Below are positions 16,044 to 25,947 of a DNA stretch of 64,000 nt, one piece after another. The position numbers and the translations under genes were made by a program. The notes beneath the pieces were generated by a model. That model was not told the origin of the DNA. It was given only the letters and a program-made list of their open reading frames with translations, and did no database searches. The stretch is from Paludibacteraceae bacterium (GTDB taxonomy: Bacteria; Bacteroidota; Bacteroidia; Bacteroidales; Paludibacteraceae). The DNA is taken from the NCBI GenBank assembly GCA_017553575.1, contig JAFZKQ010000074.1, forward strand, positions 83,005 through 147,004, given 5' to 3'. Numbering within the stretch: the first letter of the stretch is position 1; every line of letters begins with the position of its first letter.

Positions 16044-19000
16044 AATTTTGCCACATCTACACAACCATCAATAATCACGTCCATATCATCAAAAGAAAAA
16101 TCAACATCATATTTCCGTTTGATATTGTCTATCAATTCATCTTCCATTTCTATTTTCATCTTTCCTATCGTATCACTTTTTGACTGCCAATCCACCAAAA
16201 CTGCGTCATCGACAATAATCGTTTTACGGATTATGTTGTCAAACGACTTTGTTGTGGCAAGTGCCATTTCTTTGACTGGTTGCTCTGGAAATAACCGTTT
16301 GTAGTTCTCTAAGGCGATGCCATAATAGGCTTTAGCTGCATTATTGTGCTCCAATTCGGGAGGAAGTTCACTGTCAGTATGGTTGAGCACATCCTCCTTG
16401 TATTGTTTCATTTTTTCCAAGTATTCGTTGTCATTCAGTCGTCCTTGTTCATAGGCCTCGATGGTTTCTTTGATCAACTGAGAGAATTTTTTGTAGAAGG
16501 CAGGATCTGAATCCATGTTTTCGTTGATGTACTTGGATGTGCGGGATGCGATGGTATCTGCTTTTGCTTCTGTTCCAACAATTTTGTCAACCTCCTTTTG
16601 GAACTTCTCCGTATCGAAAATATTAACCAATTGTGTGATAACTTTCGCCTCGTCACTTTCCACATGACGATTAATAAGTTTTTCTATTCTTGCTTCGTAT
16701 TTTTTATAGTCAATTGTATCTGAATAGCGGAGTTGGACAGATGTTCGTAATTTAGAAAACATAATTAGGTCATCCTTATACCGTCGGATTGTTTTTTCAT
16801 CTGTATTTTCGTGGAATTCCAATGTGGAGAGTGCCAGTTGAAGCACTGATGAAAATGCCGTCAGTCGATCGTAAAACTCATGTCGACGATCCTCTAATCG
16901 TAAAGATTGTGCATAGGCTTCTAAATCACGTTTGTTAGGTATGGTCTTGAATAGTTCCCATAGATCTGCATTTTTTTGAGGTAATTCAGCTATTTTATCG
17001 CTTACAGGGACAAGTGTTTCACGAAAGACATCTTTGTCTTCCTCATCATATTCTGAATATATACTTAGTGCGCTATCTAATTCAGCTAATACTCCATAGT
17101 AGTCAATGATATATCCATAATCTTTTCCATCATAATTACGATTAACTCGGGCAACCGCTTGTAGTAGGGTATGTCCTGTTAGATGACGATCAAGATACAT
17201 TACCGTAATTTTAGGTTCGTCAAATCCAGTTAATAACTTATCTACTACGATCATTATTTCGGGTTCTTCTTGTCCTTTGTATCTGGAAATTAGGTTTTCT
17301 TGGTATTTAAGTGGCGTGCCATGTTCATCCATCATCTTTGCCCAGAAAGATTTCACCTCTTCTGAGGTATTACCGTAGGCGTTTTCTTCTCCTTCTCGGT
17401 TATCAGGTGCTGTAATCAATACTTCTGAAGAAACTTTGCCGATTTCATCCAAGAATTTCTTATAGAGAATGGCTACTTTCTTTTTAGGTGTCACCAGCAT
17501 GGCTTTGAACCCTGTATCTTTCCAATTTTTGCTGTAATGGTAGGATATGTCTGTTGCTATTGAGAATATCCGTTGTTCAGTTTGATTGATGATATCCGTA
17601 CGGGAAAATTTCTTTTTCAAGTCAGCGGATTGGTCATCAGTTAAGTCTTCACAAGCATAGTTGAAAAACTTATCAATTGGTCCTTCTGTCACAAATTGAG
17701 GGACAATACGCCCTTCGTAGAGCAGTGGCACTACAGCATGGTCTTCAACGGCTTGTTTTACAGTATAAACTGGTTTGATGATACCGCCAAATGTTTGGGC
17801 TGTATTTTTGTCCTTTTTCATGAGTGGAGTACCCGTGAAGGCTATTTTACAAGCGTTAGGCAATACGCGGTTCATTTGTATAGCCATCTCTTTATATTGG
17901 CTACGATGTGCCTCATCTATCAAGATAAAAATGTTAGAGTCGGTTAGTGGCTGTTTGATTTTTTTGATTGCCGTAGCAAATTTGTTGATGACCGTAGTAA
18001 CCACTGCATCCGTATTGTTTTCCAATAAATCTACCAAGTTTTTTCCTGTCGTGGCATTTTCTACCTCTTTGCCACATTTACGGAATGTTTTCGTAATCTG
18101 GGCGTCTAGGTCTGTACGGTCGGTGACTAAAATCATGCGTGGATTTTGTACTACGGTGGTGATTTTTTGAGCCAACATTACCATGGTAAGTGATTTTCCA
18201 CTTCCCTGCGTATGCCACACTACGCCACCATTACGTTTTCCTGCTTCAATATGTTTAACCCGCTCCACAGTCTCTTTCACGGTGAAATATTGTTGATAGC
18301 GGGCAAGTTTTTTGATTCCTGCGTCGTAGATCGTAAAGTGATAAATCAGTTCCAATAAGCGTTCTGGTCGACAAAGGTTGTAAAGGTATTCATCCTGTGG
18401 CGTTGGGGTTCGAGACTCTTTGCAGGAGTTGTTCACCACCTTCTGCAATTGCTCTTGGTAGGCCTGTTCCTCCTCCTTGGAGAGGAACATCTCGCGCCAT
18501 TTGCACCAAAACTTCAGAGCGGAGCCAGTTGTTGCGTAGCTACCAAAATTGTTGCCGATAGCCAAGAGCAAAGAGCTATACACATAAAGCCCGCGTATTC
18601 CATCATCCTGTTGATTGCGTAGATGTTGGGAGATGGCTTGCTCCTCAGCCCCATTGATGTCGGGTCGTTTACACTCAATCACCACCAATGGAATGCCGTT
18701 TACGAACAGCACAATATCCGGACGGTATGTGTCGGACGAACCTGTACGGGTTACGGAGAACTCCTCTGTCACGTGGTAAACATTCTTTTCGGGATGCTCC
18801 CAATCCACATAACGCATGGTGTAGCTTTTCTTGTCGCCATCGATGCTTTGCTCGAATGCTTTACCTAACGTCAGCAGGTTATATACCGCCTCGTTTCCAC
18901 TCATGTAGCCGCTTTCCATGGGGACATTGCGCATGGCGATTACTCCATTCTCGATGTTCTGTTCAGAGAATCGCACCTCTTTGTATTCCCCCTTGCGTAT

Positions 19001-19177
19001 AGAATTCAACTCTTTTAGTTGTCCCTTAAGCACATCTTCCAATAGGACATTTGACGTCTTCCCGCCACGCAACACTAAGGCATCGTCTGGCGAAAGATAT
19101 TGATAGCCCATTTCCTGCAATAGCTCCAATGCAGGCTGCTGGCTTATGTCGTTTTCTTTGAATGATATTCTGCTCAT
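16031..19177 (-). CDS. hsdR: Type I restriction endonuclease, HsdR subunit
   Basis: Motor and nuclease subunit, 1048 aa, full length. The N-terminal PD-(D/E)xK nuclease is at about residues 155-175 (RPDIVLFVNGIPLVVIECKRP region, with D and ExK). The helicase core has Walker A in HTQGSGKSLTMVML (about 318-331), the DEAH box in ILIDEAHRSQ, TGTPLM, and later motifs VDKLLTGFDEP and QAVARVNR. The C-terminal 250 residues are the coiled helical region that docks to HsdM/HsdS. It translocates DNA and cuts unmodified targets. No frameshift was seen, so it appears functional. Confidence 0.95.
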   Translation of the reverse strand: MSRISFKENDISQQPALELLQEMGYQYLSPDDALVLRGGKTSNVLLEDVLKGQLKELNSIRKGEYKEVRFSEQNIENGVIAMRNVPMESGYMSGNEAVYNLLTLGKAFEQSIDGDKKSYTMRYVDWEHPEKNVYHVTEEFSVTRTGSSDTYRPDIVLFVNGIPLVVIECKRPDINGAEEQAISQHLRNQQDDGIRGLYVYSSLLLAIGNNFGSYATTGSALKFWCKWREMFLSKEEEQAYQEQLQKVVNNSCKESRTPTPQDEYLYNLCRPERLLELIYHFTIYDAGIKKLARYQQYFTVKETVERVKHIEAGKRNGGVVWHTQGSGKSLTMVMLAQKITTVVQNPRMILVTDRTDLDAQITKTFRKCGKEVENATTGKNLVDLLENNTDAVVTTVINKFATAIKKIKQPLTDSNIFILIDEAHRSQYKEMAIQMNRVLPNACKIAFTGTPLMKKDKNTAQTFGGIIKPVYTVKQAVEDHAVVPLLYEGRIVPQFVTEGPIDKFFNYACEDLTDDQSADLKKKFSRTDIINQTEQRIFSIATDISYHYSKNWKDTGFKAMLVTPKKKVAILYKKFLDEIGKVSSEVLITAPDNREGEENAYGNTSEEVKSFWAKMMDEHGTPLKYQENLISRYKGQEEPEIMIVVDKLLTGFDEPKITVMYLDRHLTGHTLLQAVARVNRNYDGKDYGYIIDYYGVLAELDSALSIYSEYDEEDKDVFRETLVPVSDKIAELPQKNADLWELFKTIPNKRDLEAYAQSLRLEDRRHEFYDRLTAFSSVLQLALSTLEFHENTDEKTIRRYKDDLIMFSKLRTSVQLRYSDTIDYKKYEARIEKLINRHVESDEAKVITQLVNIFDTEKFQKEVDKIVGTEAKADTIASRTSKYINENMDSDPAFYKKFSQLIKETIEAYEQGRLNDNEYLEKMKQYKEDVLNHTDSELPPELEHNNAAKAYYGIALENYKRLFPEQPVKEMALATTKSFDNIIRKTIIVDDAVLVDWQSKSDTIGKMKIEMEDELIDNIKRKYDVDFSFDDMDVIIDGCVDVAKLWIK

Positions 19178-19212
19178 TATTGCCTCACTAATTTATCAGT
19201 GTCCATTAGATA

Positions 19213-21018
19213 TTATACTTCGTATAATTCTTTTAGTTTCTCAAACCATCCTTTTACTTCCTCCCAAGCATTTATTTCTTCCAAATGCTCTTTTGTCAGT
19301 TTTTTTGCAACACTTCCATTAATTATATTTTTCACAGCATTTTCGGTTAATTTAGGTATGTGATTTTTGACAAAAGAAGGAAAATCAAATTCATTTTGAT
19401 TTATATCATCATCCCATGTAATATCTTTGAAATATTCCCTATATACAGATATGGGTATATAATTTTCCATTTCCCGTTTGTTTGTTAATAATGCAATAGA
19501 ATCATCACCTCTTGCATTTATTATGTCACAATCAGGTTTATACTGGTACTCATTTTTGCCAGAATTTATATCACTATCATACAAATGGAATTCTATCACA
19601 TTTGTATCTTTCAAATAATTTCTGTCAACCCAGTTGTGTAAATTTCCTCCTATCATGGGAATAATACTGATTTTATCTAAATCAAATATGCTTTTTAGTT
19701 CAGGAATAGAACCTATGTTTTTTAAAAACTTAATATCAAATTCTCCTTCTACGCACATTATTAGTTTACTAAGATACGGAACTATTCCTAATGTCTCCTT
19801 TATTTGAGACATTTTAACTTCACTGTCTTGAACTATACATGGTTTTTTATTTTCATCTCGTTTTATGAAGATTAAGTCTTGTTGGTTAACCATTTTTGCT
19901 ATTTCAGGACTATGTGTCGTGATAAAAACCTGTCGATTTTCTGCACTTGCAATTTCTTGTAATGCGTTCACAAGCATTATCTGATAATTAGGATGTTGTG
20001 AAGTTTCGGGTTCTTCTATTGCATAAATTACAGTTCTTCCATCTGTTGTTCTATTTTCAGCTTCAGCCTTAAAGTAATTCAACAAAATTAATCGTCTTAT
20101 CCCGCTTCCTCGTTTATTCATAGGAATATTCTCATCACCTGAAAAGGAAAACGAGAAAAGCGAATCCCAATTTTTTGTTTTGACATTTGGAATAAGTGAC
20201 TGGGCAATTTCCGGGTCCATTTTTTCAATTTGAGCGACAGTTTGACGACCTAGTTCCATTGCTTTCGCCTTTATCTGATTTACAACATCATTTAATTGAC
20301 TTTCTAAATCAGAAATTGCCCGTTTAGTTATAACTTTTAATGGATCTTGAACTTCCTTGTCAGAATCTTTATTTGCTCTGTCTGATTGGAACAAAGCAAA
20401 AAATGGCAATTCGGAAGCTATGCTATTATAAATTGCTTTGGCATCTTCTTTATCAATCGGAATTAGTATCTCTTTTCTTTCTTTATTCTCAGTATTTTGA
20501 TAGATAGCCTTTCTGAAATTTGAAACAACACGTCTGTCTTCAATTCTATCGTCTAAATCTAGCTGTTTGCTTATTTCTTTCAGCTTCGTAATGGTCAATG
20601 TTATTAATGGAGTTTCTGCATAATCAGACAAATAATTAGCCCAAATATATGTAGACAAAGATTTTGCAGTTAAACTTTTTGTGCAATCCCAAATCTTTCT
20701 GATTTCTAATAGCCCATCTTTGTTTAACAAGTATTCTTCTTGCAATGATGTTTTTCTCTCACTATCAAGTAAATATTCTTTTGAAGAATCAACCTCAAAA
20801 GAAACGCCAATAATTATTTGTTTTTCTGTTGTTTTTACATTCAAATCGTCTAATTCGATTTTTACTGTTTCATTGTTGAAAAAAATCTCTAAGGCCTCAA
20901 AAATAGTTGATTTACCAACATCGTTTTTTCCTATTATTGTTGTGAAATCTGAATTTATAGGAATGTTTATTTCAGAATAGCCTCTAAAATTCTTTAAGTA
21001 TATATTTCTAATTTTCAT
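19213..21018 (-). CDS. OLD-family ATPase with TOPRIM nuclease domain
   Basis: 601-aa ATP-dependent endonuclease of the OLD type. An SMC/RecF-like ABC ATPase occupies about 1-400: MKIRNIYLKNFRGYSEI, Walker A GKNDVGKS (30-37), signature-like GSGIRRLILLNYF, Walker B IYAIEEPETSQHP, and ITTHSPEIAK with the H-loop. A TOPRIM nuclease follows: MCVEGEFDIKFLKNI holds the conserved Glu, and LYDSDI the Asp pair. Class 2 OLD proteins (GajA of Gabija) pair with a UvrD-like helicase; none is near, so this fits a stand-alone class 1 enzyme. It sits inside the hsd operon, 18 bp after hsdS and 35 bp before hsdR. Likely defence function by context. Confidence 0.85.
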   Translation of the reverse strand: MKIRNIYLKNFRGYSEINIPINSDFTTIIGKNDVGKSTIFEALEIFFNNETVKIELDDLNVKTTEKQIIIGVSFEVDSSKEYLLDSERKTSLQEEYLLNKDGLLEIRKIWDCTKSLTAKSLSTYIWANYLSDYAETPLITLTITKLKEISKQLDLDDRIEDRRVVSNFRKAIYQNTENKERKEILIPIDKEDAKAIYNSIASELPFFALFQSDRANKDSDKEVQDPLKVITKRAISDLESQLNDVVNQIKAKAMELGRQTVAQIEKMDPEIAQSLIPNVKTKNWDSLFSFSFSGDENIPMNKRGSGIRRLILLNYFKAEAENRTTDGRTVIYAIEEPETSQHPNYQIMLVNALQEIASAENRQVFITTHSPEIAKMVNQQDLIFIKRDENKKPCIVQDSEVKMSQIKETLGIVPYLSKLIMCVEGEFDIKFLKNIGSIPELKSIFDLDKISIIPMIGGNLHNWVDRNYLKDTNVIEFHLYDSDINSGKNEYQYKPDCDIINARGDDSIALLTNKREMENYIPISVYREYFKDITWDDDINQNEFDFPSFVKNHIPKLTENAVKNIINGSVAKKLTKEHLEEINAWEEVKGWFEKLKELYEV

Positions 21019-21036
21019 AACTGTTAATTAATTGAT

Positions 21037-22278
21037 TTATTTTATTCTTTTCTTCCCCGTTAACAGCACCTGCATTAGCCCTTTCTTCTGCTCCTGCAAG
21101 CTCATCAATTTTTGCTTTTGTATTTCGATTTCTTTGTCAGCATTAACCAAAACAGAAGTTATCGCATTCTGTTCGCCAATGCTTGGAATCACAATAGATG
21201 TGTTTTGAATTGCCTGTTTCCCTATCGAACAAACTTTTATTCCTTGGATAAGTGGAATAAGGTTGCTGTGATACACCTCAGAATTAATATAATACCCTAA
21301 AAAACATGGTGAAAATAGGCCATCATTAGGGCGAAACAACATTGTGTGTAAACCTGCAAGAATTTTGTTAGTACCAATATTTTGTACTTCGCAAGCTTTC
21401 CCTACTGTTTCATCTTCTGCCGTATCAGAAATAATAATATCACCATTTTTTACAAAATCGGTCATGGATTCTTTGTATGCAGATTCGTTAATAAAAGGAA
21501 GTGTTTCTTTATTACATTCTAGTATGTATGGATATTTAATTAAAACATCTCCATAATGAATGTTTTGAACATTTCCACCGTCTTCATTAAGTTGATCTCT
21601 TGACAATGTATTATTACTCAAAAATTTGCCACATTCTCCTAACTTCACCAATTTCCATTCCCCCTCAAACCCTTTCAACCTCTTCTTCCCAGTGAGCAGT
21701 TGCTGCATAAGGCCACGTTTGCGGATAGTGAGTTTTTCTATCAGGGCAGTTTGCTTGGATATGGCGGTGTCCCAAAGGGAAAGCAGATCGGAGATATTGT
21801 TTTGCTCTTTTTCGCACGGTAATAAAACTGGTATTTTCTCACAAACTTCTTGGTTTAATTTGGGTTGTGCTGTTCCCGTATTGTACTTGTCATAAGAAAG
21901 TGATTCAAGATAATTACAAATGTAATATCTGTTGTACCCTTTGTTTGCTTTCAGAACATGGGCATGGTTATTTATCCACACTTTCCCACTAACAAGAAAT
22001 GCAAGTGGAGTGCTTCTCGTAATGATGTTTGCTCCATCTTCGCCTAATAAGATTAGGTCATCATCAAATATGTAATCATTCACATAATCAATTATACCAG
22101 AAGCTCCATAATATGGATATTTTCCTTTCATTTTTCCTCTATCAGCATCCTTAATCGGTATACGCTGATTGTCGAGAAAAGTACATACTTCTCCCAATCT
22201 CTTCACTTCCCAGTCTTCGGGAATGATGCCGAGGGGTGAGGATTTGTAACCTGCGGGTATATGTTGCTTTTCTTTCAT
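21037..22278 (-). CDS. hsdS: Type I restriction-modification specificity subunit
   Basis: 413-aa HsdS with two target-recognition domains separated by conserved helices. TRD1 opens after IIPEDWEVKRLGEVC; the central helical region ends in KRGLMQQLLTGKKRL (about 190-205), followed by TRD2 starting FEGEWKLVKLGEC; the terminal repeat is QKKGLMQVLLTGKKRIK. The two half-repeats mimic each other, as expected for recognition of a bipartite site. It determines the sequence methylated by HsdM and cut by HsdR. It is separated from hsdM by the AlbA_2-type gene, and two short palindromes lie just upstream. Confidence 0.93.
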   Translation of the reverse strand: MKEKQHIPAGYKSSPLGIIPEDWEVKRLGEVCTFLDNQRIPIKDADRGKMKGKYPYYGASGIIDYVNDYIFDDDLILLGEDGANIITRSTPLAFLVSGKVWINNHAHVLKANKGYNRYYICNYLESLSYDKYNTGTAQPKLNQEVCEKIPVLLPCEKEQNNISDLLSLWDTAISKQTALIEKLTIRKRGLMQQLLTGKKRLKGFEGEWKLVKLGECGKFLSNNTLSRDQLNEDGGNVQNIHYGDVLIKYPYILECNKETLPFINESAYKESMTDFVKNGDIIISDTAEDETVGKACEVQNIGTNKILAGLHTMLFRPNDGLFSPCFLGYYINSEVYHSNLIPLIQGIKVCSIGKQAIQNTSIVIPSIGEQNAITSVLVNADKEIEIQKQKLMSLQEQKKGLMQVLLTGKKRIK

Positions 22279-22296
22279 TTTCTCTTGTTTTTATTT

Positions 22297-22348
22297 GTGC
22301 GACACTGTCGCACCTTTTTATTGTTCTGACAATTTTCCGACACTGTCG
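22297..22348. promoter_or_regulatory. Paired palindromes upstream of hsdS
   Basis: A perfect 17-bp palindrome GTGCGACACTGTCGCAC (22297-22313) and, 24 bp on, the shared core CGACACTGTCG (22338-22348). They lie in the 123-bp gap between the AlbA_2-type gene and hsdS. Two copies of one palindromic core suggest an operator; the binding protein is not known. The first copy with the flanking T-rich stretch could also form a weak hairpin. Confidence 0.45.
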
Positions 22349-22401
22349 ATGAAATCTTTGTTATGTCGGACTTTTCAAAGATACATGTTGGTGTTCGTTT
22401 G

Positions 22402-23823
22402 TCATATCAACTCCTTTCCTTTTTCAGTTACATACCAATACCCTGATTTGTCGGAACCTTCGCGGACAAGCAAACGATTTTTTTGCAATTTGTTAATGGC
22501 TCTTGCTACTGTTGGTCGTGCAATTTGTAATAAAGCCATAATTGAACCGTATGTTGCTGCGTAGTCTTTATTTAAAACCTGCAAAATGCGTTTTTCATTT
22601 TTTGTCAATTTTACAGTATCATTTACAGTATCATTTACACCGTCATCATATTTTTTAAGATTCTTATTATCAGCTACTTTTACAGTATCATTTACACCAT
22701 CATCTTCGCTATATAACCCCTTCTTTCGAGTGATATACACCGACATCCCGCCCATCTCTTCTTTATAAACAGGCGCTTCAAGGTCATTTTCAATGAATTC
22801 AGTCTTGATTTTGTTTATACCACGTCCCCACGATTCAATGAATCCTGCTAAATAGAATACTCTGGCAATCAGCCTGTTGCGCGGGCAAGAACTATGTACT
22901 CCCATAAACTGCTCAAAAGTGATGCCCTCGGGCAAACCACCTGAGTTCCAAAGCCAAATCTTATCGTCATACACTCGCATCTGTGTCGAATATCCTGGAT
23001 ATTCCTTGTGGATTATGGCATTGAAGATTATTTCACGAAGAGCGTCTTCGGGTACTTCCAACGGCTCAATGCGTTGCAGACCTTCGTAATGTATTGGTCG
23101 AATCAGATATTTATTGTCCAACACATCCATCACTTTGTCGGCCATCTGGATAATATTGCCCGTTATCATGTCTTGATTACGAAGGTCTGAATCGGTTCTG
23201 AAACGTCCGATTTTGAACTCTACGCATGCGAAAAATTGCGAAGGGCGCTTGCCAAACAACAGAATGGCAGCGTTACGCAAGCCTCCATCATCGTCCATAA
23301 GGTCGAGATTGCGCAGAATAGTTTCTGTTGAATCGTCGGCTGCATTGTCGGGCAGACGCCTTGCTTTGATGCCTTTGCGTATGAAATAGGCGACAGCTTC
23401 ATGGTCAATATGTTCCAACGTTGCGCCTTCGCAAATGATTTCGTCCCACGAGCGTCCCATTTTCTTCAAAATGAACTGTTGAAGCGCTGCACCTTTCAAC
23501 TCTTGTTTTGTCGCCCCCGAACGGTAATAGAAAACCCCTTTGTATGAAATGGGGACATTGCTCGGATTGACAATAATTTCCATATAGTCGAGCCCGCCTT
23601 TTTGATGAAGATTAACATCCACAACAATGCCTAAGAAGGTGACAATTTTGTTGGGAATATCTTCCATCTGGCGGTGCGAATCATGTAGTCCATACACGGT
23701 TTTATCATCATCAACGCCTATAAAAATCCTACCACCTTGTGCATTTGCAAATCCGCATACCCATTTCAGGTATTCATCGTTCCAACTGCGCTTGTATTCT
23801 ATGTTCTGATTTTCGTCTTTCAT
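22402..23823 (-). CDS. AlbA_2 (Schlafen-like) ATP-binding protein with winged helix
   Basis: 473 aa. Residues 1 to about 120 form an AlbA_2/Schlafen-type domain: NIEYKRSW, CGFANAQGGRIFIGVDDD and the later FYYRSGATKQEL. About 250-370 resemble the HATPase-like region of RecG-related regulators (REIIFNAIIHKEYPG, VYDDKIWLWNSGGLPEG). The C-terminus is a winged helix (ATYGSIMALLQIARPTVARAI). Between them lies an odd linker with repeated DDGVNDTV units. Such proteins are often labelled transcriptional regulators or RNA-binding proteins and do occur inside hsd loci; its role here is not known. Stop and start spacing to hsdM is only 3 bp, so it is co-transcribed. Confidence 0.8.
   Translation of the reverse strand: MKDENQNIEYKRSWNDEYLKWVCGFANAQGGRIFIGVDDDKTVYGLHDSHRQMEDIPNKIVTFLGIVVDVNLHQKGGLDYMEIIVNPSNVPISYKGVFYYRSGATKQELKGAALQQFILKKMGRSWDEIICEGATLEHIDHEAVAYFIRKGIKARRLPDNAADDSTETILRNLDLMDDDGGLRNAAILLFGKRPSQFFACVEFKIGRFRTDSDLRNQDMITGNIIQMADKVMDVLDNKYLIRPIHYEGLQRIEPLEVPEDALREIIFNAIIHKEYPGYSTQMRVYDDKIWLWNSGGLPEGITFEQFMGVHSSCPRNRLIARVFYLAGFIESWGRGINKIKTEFIENDLEAPVYKEEMGGMSVYITRKKGLYSEDDGVNDTVKVADNKNLKKYDDGVNDTVNDTVKLTKNEKRILQVLNKDYAATYGSIMALLQIARPTVARAINKLQKNRLLVREGSDKSGYWYVTEKGKELI
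22609..22705. repeat. In-frame short repeats within the AlbA_2-type gene
   Basis: The unit TTTACAGTATCA and variants recur three times (22609-22705), encoding NDTVKLT / VNDTVNDTV / DDGVNDTVK in the linker before the winged helix. The copy at 22609 is directly adjacent to the next, so slippage could change linker length by whole codons. Confidence 0.6.
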
Positions 23824-23826
23824 AGA

Positions 23827-25356
23827 TTAATATCCTAACTCCTTTAAATACGTCTTCATTTTTTTCTGCACCTCGACCAATTCTGTCTCAAGTTGCTCTA
23901 TTTCTTTTTGAACGGCTGGAATATCAATCTCCGCCTCTTCCTCGTAGGTGTCAACGTAACGCGGAATGTTGAGATTATAGTCGTTTCCCTTGATATCTTC
24001 TGGAGTTGCGACGAAAGCGTATTTGTCTTCCACCACACCCGGAGTAAACTTGCCATCAACAAATTTGCGATAAGTTTCGACGATATGGTCTATATCTTGA
24101 AGGCGCAGTTTGTTATTGTTCTTACCATTTTCATACTCACGACTGGCATCTATAAAAAGCACATTTTTCGAATTGCGACCCTTTCTGAAGATGGCAATAG
24201 CGGCAGGAATACCTGTTCCATAGAACAGGTTGGCAGGTAGTCCGATAACAGCCTCTAATATATGTTCGTTCTCCAAAATGTATTGACGTATCTTTCCTTC
24301 GCTGCCTCCACGGAATAGGACACCGTGAGGAATGATTACACCCACTTTGCCTCCGTTGTCATCTGCCACTTCGAGCATATGGCTGATGAATGCCCAGTCT
24401 CCTTTACTCTTGGGCGGAATACCTCTCCAAAAACGGTTGTAGGCATCGGATGCGGCTTCCTCTGCTCCCCATTTGTCTAATGAAAAAGGAGGATTGGCGA
24501 CTACCGTGTCAAACTTCATCAACTTGTCACCACTCTTCAACTTTGGATTACGCAAAGTGTCACCCCAACGAATGACAGCATTGTCGAACCTGTGCAGGAA
24601 CATGTTCATCATGGCCAATGCCCATGTGCTACCATTAACCTCTTGACCATAGAGCGAAAAATTGTTGTTGCCAACTTCCTTACCCGCCTTAATCAGCAAA
24701 GAACCAGATCCGCAAGTCACATCGCAGATGCGGGCCCCTGGATTGCTCTTGGTGAGTTTAGCAAGCAATGTGGAGACCTCGGCAGGGGTGAAGAAGTCTC
24801 CTGCTTTTTTGCCAGCTTCACTAGCAAAGGTAGAGACAAGATACATATAAGCATCACCGATAATATCATTGTCCTCTAAATGAGACTCATCCAAAACCAA
24901 ATCGGCGAAATCCTGTAGCAGATTCCTCAGTCTGGCGTTCTTCTCTTTTGGCTCGCCCAAATTGGCGCTGTTGAAACTGATGTTACGAAAGATGCTGCTG
25001 CCGTCCTCGCTACTCATCTTTTCCCGGTTGGCATCCTCCAAATCCGCGAGAGCCTCATCGATGAGCTCGCCTATGTTGGTCGCGTTCCTATTGTTATATA
25101 GGAAATCAAACGAACTCTTTTCCGGCACGACAAAACGCTCGTGGCGCATGGCGCGTTCCGCACGTTCCTTGTCTCCATCGTATTTGGAGAGATAATCATT
25201 TAGTTTTGAGTTGTATACGTCGCTTACGTATTTCAGGAAAAGCATGGTGAGAATATAATCCTTATATTGGCTCGGGTCGATTACGCCGCGAAAAGTGTCA
25301 CATGCTTTCCAAACTGTACGATTGATATCATCTTGATTAATTTTTTTAATCTCCAT
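23827..25356 (-). CDS. hsdM: Type I restriction-modification methyltransferase, HsdM
   Basis: N6-adenine methyltransferase of 509 aa. N-terminal HsdM_N helices occupy about 1-140 (NQDDINRTVWKACDTFRG). AdoMet motif I is DVTCGSGSLLIKAG (about 219-232), and the catalytic motif IV is NPPFSLDKWG (about 288-297). With HsdS it methylates the host recognition site; with HsdR it forms the restriction complex. The start is 5 bp after the stop of the half-HsdS gene, and it is the second gene of the operon promoted at 25948-25979. Confidence 0.95.
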   Translation of the reverse strand: MEIKKINQDDINRTVWKACDTFRGVIDPSQYKDYILTMLFLKYVSDVYNSKLNDYLSKYDGDKERAERAMRHERFVVPEKSSFDFLYNNRNATNIGELIDEALADLEDANREKMSSEDGSSIFRNISFNSANLGEPKEKNARLRNLLQDFADLVLDESHLEDNDIIGDAYMYLVSTFASEAGKKAGDFFTPAEVSTLLAKLTKSNPGARICDVTCGSGSLLIKAGKEVGNNNFSLYGQEVNGSTWALAMMNMFLHRFDNAVIRWGDTLRNPKLKSGDKLMKFDTVVANPPFSLDKWGAEEAASDAYNRFWRGIPPKSKGDWAFISHMLEVADDNGGKVGVIIPHGVLFRGGSEGKIRQYILENEHILEAVIGLPANLFYGTGIPAAIAIFRKGRNSKNVLFIDASREYENGKNNNKLRLQDIDHIVETYRKFVDGKFTPGVVEDKYAFVATPEDIKGNDYNLNIPRYVDTYEEEAEIDIPAVQKEIEQLETELVEVQKKMKTYLKELGY

Positions 25357-25361
25357 ATCTA

Positions 25362-25916
25362 TTATTTATTTAATTCATTATAAAGTAATTGGTTCGTAAT
25401 TTGCATTTTCTTATCTGCAATGCTCTCTAAAATCTCCTTTTCACGCTTTTGCAAAGCATCTATCTCAACAATAATCTGTTGCGTCTTTTGATCGGGAATC
25501 AATATCATTAAGTTCTCCAATGTGGGTTTATGTATCAGTGGAGTTGCTGATCCTGCTTGGGAACTCTTGATAACAGCCACCACGTTGGGATGATTCATGT
25601 ACCATCGTAGATATGCAGGACTGACCATGTCTGTATTCAATCTTATGGAATACAGGGTAGTGGAGGGTACAGCAGGGAAATCCCGGTCATACACTTCGCA
25701 CAAGTAGGTTGTACCTTTCCCAGCAAAGAGTAAATCACCCTTTTGGATCATATAGCTATCCAATTTGGCCGAATACTCTATTCGGCTAGCAGTGATTTCT
25801 GGCGATGCCATGAGTAAATCCTTTACTTGCAGATAGGGTATATCTCCTATAGGGCTATCCTTCATGTATATTCCTGATAGGATTTTTGATATGTTTCCTA
25901 ATCTCGTTTTTGTCAT
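25362..25916 (-). CDS. Single-TRD HsdS-like specificity protein
   Basis: 184 aa, about half of a normal HsdS. One target-recognition domain (start TRLGNISKILSGIYM, core GDLLFAGKGTTYLC, later PVSPAYLRWYM-type helix start) is followed by a single coiled arm (IDALQKREKEILESIADKK). It opens the operon and precedes hsdM by 5 bp. Half-HsdS proteins can pair as dimers to give a functional unit, or may combine with the full HsdS at 21037 to change specificity. No internal stop, so it looks intact rather than degraded. Confidence 0.75.
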   Translation of the reverse strand: MTKTRLGNISKILSGIYMKDSPIGDIPYLQVKDLLMASPEITASRIEYSAKLDSYMIQKGDLLFAGKGTTYLCEVYDRDFPAVPSTTLYSIRLNTDMVSPAYLRWYMNHPNVVAVIKSSQAGSATPLIHKPTLENLMILIPDQKTQQIIVEIDALQKREKEILESIADKKMQITNQLLYNELNK

Positions 25917-25947
25917 AGTATTTTGTTTACTATTAATAATATGAAAA

